NCBI GenBank assembly: GCA_017612555.1
Contig: JAGAFR010000031.1
Coordinates: 1 to 64,000, forward strand
Direction of reading: 5' to 3'
DNA: 64,000 nucleotides
Source of the DNA: Lachnospiraceae bacterium
Lineage (GTDB): Bacteria > Bacillota > Clostridia > Lachnospirales > Lachnospiraceae
Every line of letters begins with the position of its first letter. Positions within the stretch are counted from its first letter, which is position 1. Below are positions 51,181 to 58,613 of the stretch, piece by piece. The notes below the pieces were generated by a model, which worked only from the letters and a program-made list of their open reading frames with translations, ran no database searches and was not told the origin of the DNA. The position numbers and the translations under genes are program-made.

Positions 51181-51897
51181 TTATATCAACTGATTGTATA
51201 TAGAGGATAAAGCACTTGTTGCTTCGGCATTGCTGCCGTATATACTGGAATTCATATCTGCGTCGCGGGCTATGGATGATGCCTTATCCGCGATCTGTGA
51301 TCCGTAGGTTGCATTACCGTTGAACAACGACTTAAGTGTGGCCTCGTCGGCCTTACCAAGCTTCTCTTCGTCAACGGTCATCTTGCCGTCGGATCCTACC
51401 GTCACTCCGACCTTCGCAAGCACCTTGGAGAACGTATCCGTCATACCGGTCATGAACTTCATGTCCTGACCTATCTCCTTGGAGTTTACCTTTGCGGACC
51501 GGTCGATGACTTTGTTGTAATCAGCAGCAAAATCCTTGACTGCCGATGTTACCTTGCTCATATCAAGCTTGCCGTCCGTCTGTTTCCACAGATCGTCGGA
51601 AGAAAGCTTTTCTGCGGATGACTTCAGCTCCTGTGCATCCTTCTTCATCTGACCAAGGCCCGTCGTATCGGTGTCAGCCTTCTTGGTTGAAGTCTTGGAC
51701 GTACTCTTGGCTGTCGATGTTGAAGCAGATGTCTTGGTTGCTTCTCCTGTCTGTTCGGCATAGTATGACTTGACAAGCTTGCCGTAGCTTCCGTTCTTGA
51801 TGGATGCATAAGCTGCAAAGTCAAAAGATCCTGCTGCATCCTTGCCGGATCCGAGACTGTTGAACAATGAAGAAATACTCGAATCAGATAATGCCAT
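51181..51897 (-). CDS. FliD C-terminus-like protein
   Basis: A 238-residue protein. The C-terminal half (about 90-235) resembles the end of the flagellar cap protein FliD: a coiled segment (AVKDFAADYNKVIDRSAKVN), then VGVTVGSDGKMTVDEEKLGK and LKSLFNGNATYGSQIADKAS. The N-terminus (about 1-60) is short and is followed by a Ser/Thr/Lys linker (about 53-80). It is far too short to be a flagellar cap. ATG at 51895-51897 with AGGAGG 8 nt upstream. No flagellar gene is in the window. The adjacent 200-residue protein may be its partner; function unknown. Confidence 0.7.
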   Translation of the reverse strand: MALSDSSISSLFNSLGSGKDAAGSFDFAAYASIKNGSYGKLVKSYYAEQTGEATKTSASTSTAKSTSKTSTKKADTDTTGLGQMKKDAQELKSSAEKLSSDDLWKQTDGKLDMSKVTSAVKDFAADYNKVIDRSAKVNSKEIGQDMKFMTGMTDTFSKVLAKVGVTVGSDGKMTVDEEKLGKADEATLKSLFNGNATYGSQIADKASSIARDADMNSSIYGSNAEATSALSSIYNQLI

Positions 51898-51922
51898 TCG
51901 ATCGCCTCCTTAAAAGCCGTAA

Positions 51923-52525
51923 CTAATTCTTAGATGCGTAGTAATCATCAAAGAGCTTGTTAGCTGCCTCAAGAGTTTCCTTGCTGATGCCCGGGAGTTC
52001 GTCGCCCCATGCTGCGGTGGCTTCCTTGTATCCCTTCTCCATGGCTGCCTGCATCTCTTTCATCTTCTCCGGATCATCTCCGGCAAGTGCCGATGCAAAA
52101 TCAAACAGTCTTTGGGATGTCTGCTTAACGCCCCAGTATCCGTCCTCGGAAATATCCTCTTTGGCCTTCGCGATATCTGCAGGGCTGACGTCCTTCAGAT
52201 TCTCGGGTGAGAACAGATCTGCAAGCTTGGATACTCCTGCCTGATCGGTGAACATCTTCTGAACAAGCTGAGCCAGCTGATTCTGTCTGTCTGCCTGATC
52301 CTGCTTGAGCTGCTGTACAAGAGCGGCACGGTCTTCGGCACTCATCTTGTTGATGGAATAGGTAGCCTTCTTCTCCGTTCCCTGACTCTTCTCATATACA
52401 ACGCCTGTCTCTGCTGCCTTGGCGTCGGTCTTGACGGTATCTTTTGCAGCATCTTCAGCCTTGACTGCATCATAAGAATAACTGCTGTACGCACCTGCAA
52501 CGCTTCCAACATTCATGTCACTCAT
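51923..52525 (-). CDS. Hypothetical protein, partner of the FliD-like gene
   Basis: A 200-residue soluble protein without signal peptide. N-terminal 60 residues are low-complexity (VAGAYSSYSYDAV, KTDAKAAETG). Residues about 60-100 are helical and Gln-rich (RAALVQQLKQDQADRQNQ), and the C-terminal part (about 120-200) is globular, with EDGYWGVKQTSQRLFDFA, KMKEMQAAMEKGYKEA and WGDELPGIS. I recall this last type of domain from uncharacterised proteins of flagellated bacteria, but cannot name a family. ATG at 52523-52525, GGAGG 8 nt upstream. It starts the two-gene unit with the FliD-like gene. Confidence 0.65.
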   Translation of the reverse strand: MSDMNVGSVAGAYSSYSYDAVKAEDAAKDTVKTDAKAAETGVVYEKSQGTEKKATYSINKMSAEDRAALVQQLKQDQADRQNQLAQLVQKMFTDQAGVSKLADLFSPENLKDVSPADIAKAKEDISEDGYWGVKQTSQRLFDFASALAGDDPEKMKEMQAAMEKGYKEATAAWGDELPGISKETLEAANKLFDDYYASKN

Positions 52526-52583
52526 AGCATATTCCTCCTATCAGTATATTCAATTATATCACATTACATGTAAACGGTGGAAT

Positions 52584-52688
52584 CATTTCTGAACAGAAAA
52601 TGACGGTGCAGTATTGCACCAAATGTGCTCTCAATCCGTTGAGAAATAATTCCGAAGTCCGTTTCGGATCAAGCGCTATTCTGCGCTT
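52584..52688 (-). promoter_or_regulatory. Five-hairpin leader upstream of the 200-residue protein gene
   Basis: Consecutive hairpins: CATTT/AAATG type (52584-52602), GGTGCA-GTAT-TGCACC (52605-52620), CTCAA-TCCG-TTGAG (52630-52643), TCCGAA/TTCGGA (52651-52668), AAGCGC/GCGCTT (52671-52688). A minus-strand TATAAT at 52694-52699 would start a transcript at about 52687, giving a leader of about 160 nt that includes all of them. A palindrome TTACATGTAA (52564-52573) follows. Strand is inferred. Confidence 0.45.
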
Positions 52689-52711
52689 TCTATATTATAC
52701 ATCGGCACAAT

Positions 52712-52772
52712 TTGAAAATACTTTATACTTTTTTATAAAAATATTGAAATTGACCGTGAGATAGCGTATAAA
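52712..52772 (+). promoter_or_regulatory. Tandem promoters of the PotD-type gene
   Basis: P1: TTGAAA (52712-52717)-16-TATAAA (52734-52739). P2: TTGAAA (52744-52749)-17-TATAAA (52767-52772). The P2 leader (about 56 nt) can form a GTGGAG/CTCCAC hairpin before the AGGAG site. Confidence 0.7.
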
Positions 52773-52834
52773 TTGTAGAAGTGGAGCTTTGAACGGCATA
52801 TCTCTCCACACTTAGTCAGAAGGAGCTTGAAGAA

Positions 52835-53887
52835 ATGAAAAAATACATCGCTGTGATAACCGCCGCTTCCCTCATCACTTCCGTGATACTGTGCGGATGC
52901 TCGGCATCAAACGAAAATAAGACTCTTACCGTGTTCAATTACGGAATGTATATTGATATGAACATGATCGATCAGTTCGAAAAAGAGACCGGTATAGATG
53001 TGCGCTACGAAGAGGCTCCCACACCGGAAGAGCTTTATACGAAGTACAAGGCAGGTGCCATCGATTATGATGTTTTATGTACTTCGGAATATATGCTCCA
53101 GAAGCTGATAGGTGAGGGCGAGCTTGTTGAGGTTGACTTTGACTCGATGGATAATACCAAGGAGATCGGCGGCAAATACTGGGATATGGTCAAGAGCTTT
53201 GATCCCGATAACAAATATGTAATGCCGTATTTCTGGGGCACGGTCGGCCTTCTCTATGATTCGGAAAAAGTGACCGAGGTTCCCGATTCATGGGACGTTT
53301 TGTTCAACGGAAAATACAGCGGGGACATCATCATGCAGAACAGCATGCGTGACGCATATATGATCGCTCTTAAGTATCTCGGGTACTCACTTAACACTAC
53401 CGATGAAAAAGAGCTTGCCGAAGCTCAGAAGCTTCTTATAGAACAAAAGCCCCATGTCCAGTCATATCTTGTCGATGAGGTAAGAGACGAAATACTGGCG
53501 GGAAACGCTTCGATCGGAGTCGTATACTCGGGCGAAGCCTTTTATGCATATGAAGAAAATCCGCTGATACAGTACAGCATCCCCAAAGAAGGTTCCAATA
53601 TATGGATAGACTGCTGGGGTATCACGAAGAACTGTAAGGATACCGAATCCGCAAAACTGTTCCTTGATTATCTGTGCAGGGAAGATGTGGCGCGCGCCAA
53701 CTTTGAAGAAGTAAGATATTCCTCTCCCATCACGTCCATTGCGGACAATCTGACAGAAGAGGAAAGCTCATCCGATGCCATGAATCCGTCAGCCGATAAG
53801 CTGGCAAACTGTGAAATATATAAGCAGCTCCCGGAAGAGACCACAGAGCTGCTTTCAACGATGTGGAAAGAACTGAAGGCAGACTAG
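52835..53887 (+). CDS. PotD/PotF-type spermidine/putrescine-binding lipoprotein
   Basis: A 350-residue extracytoplasmic binding protein. Lipobox ILCGC (Cys at about residue 22), then the family start LTVFNYGMYIDMNMIDQFEKETGI (seen in part as TVFNYGMYID), YDVLCTSEYM, YVMPYFWGTVGLLY and IDCWGITKNC. Acidic and aromatic ligands typical of polyamine binders are present. AGGAG at about 52820. No permease or ATPase genes accompany it: the neighbours are ridA (convergent) and, upstream, the FliD-like unit. It must work with transport genes elsewhere or act as a sensor. Confidence 0.92.
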   Translation: MKKYIAVITAASLITSVILCGCSASNENKTLTVFNYGMYIDMNMIDQFEKETGIDVRYEEAPTPEELYTKYKAGAIDYDVLCTSEYMLQKLIGEGELVEVDFDSMDNTKEIGGKYWDMVKSFDPDNKYVMPYFWGTVGLLYDSEKVTEVPDSWDVLFNGKYSGDIIMQNSMRDAYMIALKYLGYSLNTTDEKELAEAQKLLIEQKPHVQSYLVDEVRDEILAGNASIGVVYSGEAFYAYEENPLIQYSIPKEGSNIWIDCWGITKNCKDTESAKLFLDYLCREDVARANFEEVRYSSPITSIADNLTEEESSSDAMNPSADKLANCEIYKQLPEETTELLSTMWKELKAD

Positions 53888-53892
53888 AACCT

Positions 53893-54270
53893 CTACTTCT
53901 TCTCCGCTATCGCTTCGATCTCGATAAGTACGTCCTTGGGAAGTCTTGCAACCTCCACGCAGCTTCTTGCCGGATAAGGCTTGGTAAAGAACTGCGCATA
54001 TACTTCATTGATCGCGGCAAAATCGTTCATATCCTTGATAAATACCGTAGTCTTGACGACTCTGTCGATACCGCTTCCCGCATCCTCAAGGAGAGCAGCC
54101 AGATTCTCAAATGCCTGCTTTGCCTGAGTCTTCGCATCATTTCCCATGATCTCGCCGGTTGCGGGAACAACGGGTATTATCCCCGAAGTGATGATCTTAT
54201 CTCCGATATCTATAGCCTGTGAGTAGGGCCCTATGGCCGCCGGCGCTCTGTCTGTGCTGATCTCTTTCAT
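53893..54270 (-). CDS. RidA family enamine/imine deaminase
   Basis: A 125-residue trimeric protein of the YjgF/YER057c/UK114 family that hydrolyses reactive 2-aminoacrylate and related imines. Landmarks: APAAIGPYSQAI, TSGIIPVVPATGEI, KTTVFIKDMNDFAAINEVYA and the catalytic Arg in YPARSCVEVARLPKD. The ATG at 54268-54270 is spaced 9 nt from AAAGGA; a TTG three codons earlier is less likely. It follows the diguanylate cyclase gene with the stop just upstream of its start. It is convergent with the PotD gene (5-nt gap). Confidence 0.95.
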   Translation of the reverse strand: MKEISTDRAPAAIGPYSQAIDIGDKIITSGIIPVVPATGEIMGNDAKTQAKQAFENLAALLEDAGSGIDRVVKTTVFIKDMNDFAAINEVYAQFFTKPYPARSCVEVARLPKDVLIEIEAIAEKK

Positions 54271-54275
54271 ACTTT

Positions 54276-55742
54276 TCAATCCTTTCTCTCGGCCTTCATG
54301 GCAACTTTCCTGTCATACATCGCCTTATCGGCCCTCTTAAATACATCATCGACGGTACTGTCGATCTTCTTGTCAAACTTCGCATACCCGATCGCAGCGG
54401 ATATCTTCTCCCAGGGCTCCAATGTATCATCATTCTGAACATCTGTCAGATGCTTGTTAAAATCATCTATGAGACTGTCTACATTACGATAATCACGATT
54501 CTTGAGTATGACGATGAACTCATCACCTCCGATACGGAATACCGGTGAGTGTTCAAATATCTCACAGACGAGCATACACAACCTTCTGATGGAGATATTG
54601 CCTTTTTCATGTCCGTATGTATCATTGGTTCTCTTCAGGAAGTTAAGATCCACCATCGCAAGACCGAACTCGTTGAATCCGTCGGCCAGATCCGCCTCGA
54701 TCTTTCCGACCTCATGATCGTATGCGGTCTTGTTACGTATGCCTGTAAGTGAATCCTTGACCGCAAGTGCCTGAAGGGTATTCGCCTTATCTTCCGTTTC
54801 CTTAAGTGCAACCTTCGTATCAACAAGTGTGGTGATGTTCGAGTTCATGTCGGATTCCATCTGCTTCATCGAAGACAGGAGTTCCTGTATCTCATCATGC
54901 GTGTTGATCTGCAGTTTTTCAAAAGCATGATGCACCACATCGTTGTTCTCCGAGCAGTAGTTCTTGGCCGTATTGGACAGAAGTGCAACAGGCCTGATTA
55001 TGCTCACGCTGACATAAAGCAGTGCCAATATGATCATCGCAAGAGCGAGGATTATCATCGCGATCGCCGTGCTGATCGTATAACTGCGCTCTTTATCCTT
55101 GATATCGTTCATGGAGATATCAACACACATGCACCCCAGGATCTTTCCTTCGTATACGATGGGATATCCGGCCGTAACGAGCCACCCGTACACTTCCTCA
55201 TTGGTTATCGTAGCCGGAACTACCGGGTTCTCTTCATCGGGCCATATACCGTCCTCAAATGAATCCACGCACCCGGGAGGGCACGCATCCTCATCGGGTG
55301 CCCCGTCTATGACGTAGATGCCCTGCTTGAGCGATGTCTTATAGTTGATGACATATATACAGTCAACATTGAAGATATCCTGATATTCCCGGAACAGATC
55401 CCTTACTTTCACGAACGTGGGAAGGTCTTCTATTCCCTCGTAGTTGGCCATGTATGCGTTCCACTCATCGGAACCCCATTCGGAGCTGGGAACGACGTTT
55501 TCGGCACCCACCTCGCTCCATACATTCATAACTGCATCATTAAGCTCACTGACATCCTTCGGATCAACGACGCTGACCATGGCCTTTGCAATCTGTTCTG
55601 CCTTATCGCCGTATTCCTTATCAACTATATTGGTAGCGATCCTGCTCACCAGAAGGATCGCCAGCAGTCCTATCAGAAAGCAGATGAGAATGACACCTAT
55701 CGTCATCTTTAATCTTAACGATACAAACCGTTCTTTTTTCAT
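54276..55742 (-). CDS. Membrane diguanylate cyclase with extracellular sensor
   Basis: A 488-residue c-di-GMP synthase. Transmembrane segment 1 (about 12-34), a Cache-like extracellular sensor (about 40-215), segment 2 (about 222-248), a HAMP-like linker and coiled coil (about 250-320), and a GGDEF domain (about 325-485). The active-site motif RIGGDEF (403-409) is intact. The RxxD inhibitory site that usually lies five residues upstream is absent (FEHS), so product inhibition through it is not expected. ATG at 55740-55742 with GAGGAG. Promoter with extended -10 at 55789-55797; ridA follows. Confidence 0.94.
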   Translation of the reverse strand: MKKERFVSLRLKMTIGVILICFLIGLLAILLVSRIATNIVDKEYGDKAEQIAKAMVSVVDPKDVSELNDAVMNVWSEVGAENVVPSSEWGSDEWNAYMANYEGIEDLPTFVKVRDLFREYQDIFNVDCIYVINYKTSLKQGIYVIDGAPDEDACPPGCVDSFEDGIWPDEENPVVPATITNEEVYGWLVTAGYPIVYEGKILGCMCVDISMNDIKDKERSYTISTAIAMIILALAMIILALLYVSVSIIRPVALLSNTAKNYCSENNDVVHHAFEKLQINTHDEIQELLSSMKQMESDMNSNITTLVDTKVALKETEDKANTLQALAVKDSLTGIRNKTAYDHEVGKIEADLADGFNEFGLAMVDLNFLKRTNDTYGHEKGNISIRRLCMLVCEIFEHSPVFRIGGDEFIVILKNRDYRNVDSLIDDFNKHLTDVQNDDTLEPWEKISAAIGYAKFDKKIDSTVDDVFKRADKAMYDRKVAMKAERKD

Positions 55743-55788
55743 AAGATTAACTCCTCTGTTGTCATAAACATGGAATATTACATTGTAT

Positions 55789-55797
55789 ATTATACCA
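55789..55797 (-). promoter_or_regulatory. Extended -10 promoter of the diguanylate cyclase gene
   Basis: Minus-strand TGG-TATAAT (TATAAT at 55789-55794), with no clear -35; about 45 nt upstream of the ATG. Confidence 0.6.
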
Positions 55798-55838
55798 AAA
55801 AGAATGGGAAAATAAATAAAAAATGTTGATCCCGTCCG

Positions 55839-56678
55839 TCATCTCAGGATCTCATCAACGGTTGATACGGTACTGAATGTTCCTTTGTTTGCTGATATGA
55901 TCTCGCGCATCTTCTGAAGTTCAAAATAACTCACATAGCATATGAGTGTCTTGTTTTCTCCGGCGATGACTCCGTATGAATCAAGCACCGTACATGTTTT
56001 GTTCAGTTCTTTTTTGATCTGTTTAATTATCTCATCGGGATCCTTGGTAATGATCGTAACCTGCTTGATCGCCTCAAAATGATCGGTGAAATTCGTGATC
56101 AATACCGTCGCCACTATATACACCAGAAGACTTAAAAGTGCAGCATCCTTATTGATGAGAAAGAACGCGGCAAGGTAAACACATGCGTTAAAACAGACCA
56201 AAATAAATGACATGCTCAGGTTCTTTCCGGTCTTATCCTCAATGATCTCAACGAGTATGTTCGCAAATATCTCCGAGCCGTCAATACATCCTCCAAAGCG
56301 CAGGATAAGAGCCAGTCCCATTCCCAGTATCGCACCTCCGAACGCCACCGCAAGAAAATGCTCGGTATTAAGTTCTATGTGTATATGTTCAAAAACAGTC
56401 AGTCCGACCGTGTAAACGATTGCTCCGATAATGGCCTTGATGCCGAAGATCTTTCCGAGCTTCCACGTGCCTATGATCCAGAATGGGATAAACAGGAGCA
56501 GAACGCATAAAGACAGATTGAATCCGGTAACCTTGTTGATGATGATAGCTATCCCGGCAGTTCCGTAGTCAATGGCATCATTCGGGATCAGAATGCATAT
56601 GACGGAAAAACTTGCCATAAGGGCACCCGCTATTATCGCCAGATATGACAGAATATCTTTTGCCAGTTTCCTTGCCAT
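55839..56678 (-). CDS. YitT family membrane protein (DUF161/DUF2179)
   Basis: A 279-residue integral membrane protein of the YitT family, probable transporters of unknown substrate. Five or six membrane segments in the first 200 residues (SYLAIIAGALMASFSVICIL, FGIKAIIGAIVYTVG) with the conserved FGGCIDGSEI loop, then a cytoplasmic DUF2179 domain (about 203-279; VTIITKDPDEIIKQIKKEL). ATG at 56676-56678 lies 6 nt from GAGGAG; an ATG two codons earlier abuts that site and is excluded. Neighbouring genes give no hint of the substrate. Confidence 0.92.
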   Translation of the reverse strand: MARKLAKDILSYLAIIAGALMASFSVICILIPNDAIDYGTAGIAIIINKVTGFNLSLCVLLLFIPFWIIGTWKLGKIFGIKAIIGAIVYTVGLTVFEHIHIELNTEHFLAVAFGGAILGMGLALILRFGGCIDGSEIFANILVEIIEDKTGKNLSMSFILVCFNACVYLAAFFLINKDAALLSLLVYIVATVLITNFTDHFEAIKQVTIITKDPDEIIKQIKKELNKTCTVLDSYGVIAGENKTLICYVSYFELQKMREIISANKGTFSTVSTVDEILR

Positions 56679-56752
56679 GATCATCTCCTCATCGGTTATT
56701 CATTCTATTTCTACCGATAATCGCCGCAAACTTTTCTTAATTTCCCACTGCC

Positions 56753-56968
56753 TTAATTGATGGTATCCAGCGTCTCCGGAATCTCTACATTTCCCCCAGG
56801 GCCATAATATCCCTTGATGGTTGCTTTTCCGGCACCGTCAAGATCGTAATCAAAGTCCCCGAATGTACTCGCATACACGGGAAGACTCATTCCGATCCCT
56901 TCCGGAATGCAGGACATCAGCATTGATAAAATCAGTACACTAATTATCGATCTTTTTATCTTCTTCAT
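56753..56968 (-). pseudogene. Truncated BspA-like secreted protein (71 residues left)
   Basis: The frame starts at an ATG with a signal peptide (residues about 1-34, ending LPVYA) and continues for some 35 residues of the kind that opens BspA-type leucine-rich-repeat surface proteins (FDYDLDGAGKATIKGYYGP, VEIPETLDTI). It then stops at TAA 56753-56755, before any repeat. Full members run to several hundred residues. It is read as a remnant cut off by a deletion or rearrangement; a genuine 71-residue secreted peptide is the alternative. The sequence between it and yitT has no remaining repeats. Confidence 0.6.
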
Positions 56969-56993
56969 ATTTCTTTCCTCAAAAAAAGCCCCA

Positions 56994-57023
56994 ACATAAA
57001 AATTCTAACTTCAAATCAATTGA
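56994..57023 (+). repeat. 30-bp direct repeat, left copy
   Basis: ACATAA-AA-ATTCTAACTTCA-A-ATCAATTGA; 27 of 30 bases match the copy at 63166-63195 in the same orientation. Both copies lie upstream of genes for secreted proteins. Confidence 0.75.
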
Positions 57024-57059
57024 GGACGTGCGGATAAATCCTAGTATCGAACTGGACCT

Positions 57060-58493
57060 TTATTTGAATAAATCTTCCATCGTTATCACTTTTTCATATG
57101 ACCACTTGTACTCATTATCCTTAATTCCGAATGTGGTTATTAACGTATTCTGGATAGTGCTTTTTCTTGGAAGATTCTCTTGAAGAAGTTCGTGTCTGTG
57201 TCTAAGGAGCAAGTCATATTCCTTATCAACCACAACATCCTCACTGTAAAATTTCATTTCACACATATTAACAACATTGTCTTTGCGCTGGATGAGTAAA
57301 TCTATTTGAGTTCCCTTTTCATCATCACCCGTCTTTGTCCATGCAGATTCACAGGAGCTGACTCCGGCAATTTCGAGTGCTCGCTTTATTTCTGACACGT
57401 GATTAAAACATACATTTTCAAACGCATAGCCTCTCCATGTTTTAATTACTTGTGAATCGATATTTGATTGCCAGAAACCGTCAACCAAGGTATTCTTGTT
57501 CGCAACAAATCTCAAATAAAAAATACAAAATGGGTCTGTCAATTTATAATGTTCCTCCCTTTTGCTGCATCCAAAAGGAACATATTTGATTATAAAATCA
57601 CTCGCAATTAACGCATTCAAGCTTCTTGTAAGACCACCTCCGTCAGAAACGTTGGCCCTTTTAATAATATCCGATCTCGTATATCCTTTGCTCCGCGTAC
57701 TCAAGACTTTTACAATATTCTTTGTCATTTCAGGGTTCGTAAATATCGATGAAAACAACCTGTCATATTCAAAAAACAGTGTAGCACCTTTTTTAAAAAG
57801 CAGTTCATCTACATTTTGAGCAAGACTGTTCCCTCTCTTAAAATAATTAAGATAGTACGGGATTCCTCCAAAAATCATATAACTCTGCACTATATCATAT
57901 CTCGAAATGGATAGTCCTTTTTCTTTAAATAGAAGTTCGCACTCCTTCAAAGTAAACGGAGACAGCTTTATCTCATGAGTAACACGTCCATACAAGCCGC
58001 CATGATTGTTGATTAATTTATCTTCCATCCAGGAATTAGCGCTTCCGGAAATTACAACCATAATATTTCTATGGCATGCCCAACTGTTCCAAAACGCTTC
58101 AAATCCGGTTATAAATCCTGACTTAGGTGTGTCCATCCAAGGGAGCTCATCCAAAAAAATAAGTTGCCTCGACCCGTCATCTATTTCCTGTAAATGCATC
58201 TCCAGCATAAAAAACGCTTCAAGCCAGTCCTTGGGGCAATGACTTTTCTTCATGCCCTGCGTAATCAGTGAATAATAAAATGCCTCTAACTGCTTTTTTA
58301 ACGGCTGTGATGAATTTTCACCATCTTCTATGCGTGAAAGACCTGCATGTCTAAATGTGATCCTCCCTTTAAAAGTCTCATCAACAAGAAACGTCTTTCC
58401 TACACGGCGACGTCCATATATCGCAACCAACTCAGCCTTATCGCTTTCATATAAATCTAAAAGTTCCGCGGTTTCTTTACCTCTTCCTATCAT
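57060..58493 (-). CDS. DUF234-type AAA ATPase (archaeal ATPase family)
   Basis: A 477-residue ATP-binding protein. Walker A IYGRRRVGKTFL (about residues 25-36), Walker B LIFLDELPWMD, sensor region VVISGSANSWM, then a winged helix (TRSDIIKRANVSDGGGLTRS) and a C-terminal DUF234 domain with a PD-(D/E)XK-like arrangement (GTQIDLLIQ...CEMKFY). Such proteins are widespread, often strain-variable, with no proven function; nuclease or mobile-element roles are proposed. Base composition is visibly richer in A/T than its neighbours, suggesting transfer. It has a near-perfect promoter (58538-58567). ATG at 58491-58493 with GAGGAAG. Confidence 0.88.
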   Translation of the reverse strand: MIGRGKETAELLDLYESDKAELVAIYGRRRVGKTFLVDETFKGRITFRHAGLSRIEDGENSSQPLKKQLEAFYYSLITQGMKKSHCPKDWLEAFFMLEMHLQEIDDGSRQLIFLDELPWMDTPKSGFITGFEAFWNSWACHRNIMVVISGSANSWMEDKLINNHGGLYGRVTHEIKLSPFTLKECELLFKEKGLSISRYDIVQSYMIFGGIPYYLNYFKRGNSLAQNVDELLFKKGATLFFEYDRLFSSIFTNPEMTKNIVKVLSTRSKGYTRSDIIKRANVSDGGGLTRSLNALIASDFIIKYVPFGCSKREEHYKLTDPFCIFYLRFVANKNTLVDGFWQSNIDSQVIKTWRGYAFENVCFNHVSEIKRALEIAGVSSCESAWTKTGDDEKGTQIDLLIQRKDNVVNMCEMKFYSEDVVVDKEYDLLLRHRHELLQENLPRKSTIQNTLITTFGIKDNEYKWSYEKVITMEDLFK

Positions 58494-58537
58494 ATGCTTC
58501 CTCGCTATTCTCCCATATTTACTTTCTTTACGGTCTT

Positions 58538-58567
58538 ATTATAAATCGGGGGATAATTGGCTGTCAA
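58538..58567 (-). promoter_or_regulatory. Promoter of the DUF234 ATPase gene
   Basis: Minus-strand TTGACA (58562-58567), 18-bp spacer, TATAAT (58538-58543). The -35 box lies within the hairpin at 58549-58602. Confidence 0.8.
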
Positions 58568-58602
58568 TTGAACTTTTTGACAGTTCGCAGCCATTTATCC
58601 CC
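58549..58602 (-). terminator. Long hairpin after the DUF6273 protein gene
   Basis: GGGGATAA/TTATCCCC continued by TGGCT/AGCCA and GTCAA/TTGAC with small bulges. It follows the stop of the large surface-protein gene by 12 nt. No long T tract is present on the minus strand. It overlaps the ATPase promoter. Confidence 0.6.
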
Positions 58603-58613
58603 ACGTTTTATTC

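Noticed and set aside
52605..52622. Sigma-54 promoter in the FliD-like leader (GG...GC pattern)
   Set aside because: The GG-to-GC spacing is 9 instead of 10 and the bases are explained by the GGTGCA hairpin.
57035..57060. tRNA T-arm-like sequence (TCCAG-TTCGATA-CTAGG on the minus strand) that could be an attachment site
   Set aside because: One mismatch in the stem, no matching acceptor stem or CCA, and no integrase nearby; treated as chance.
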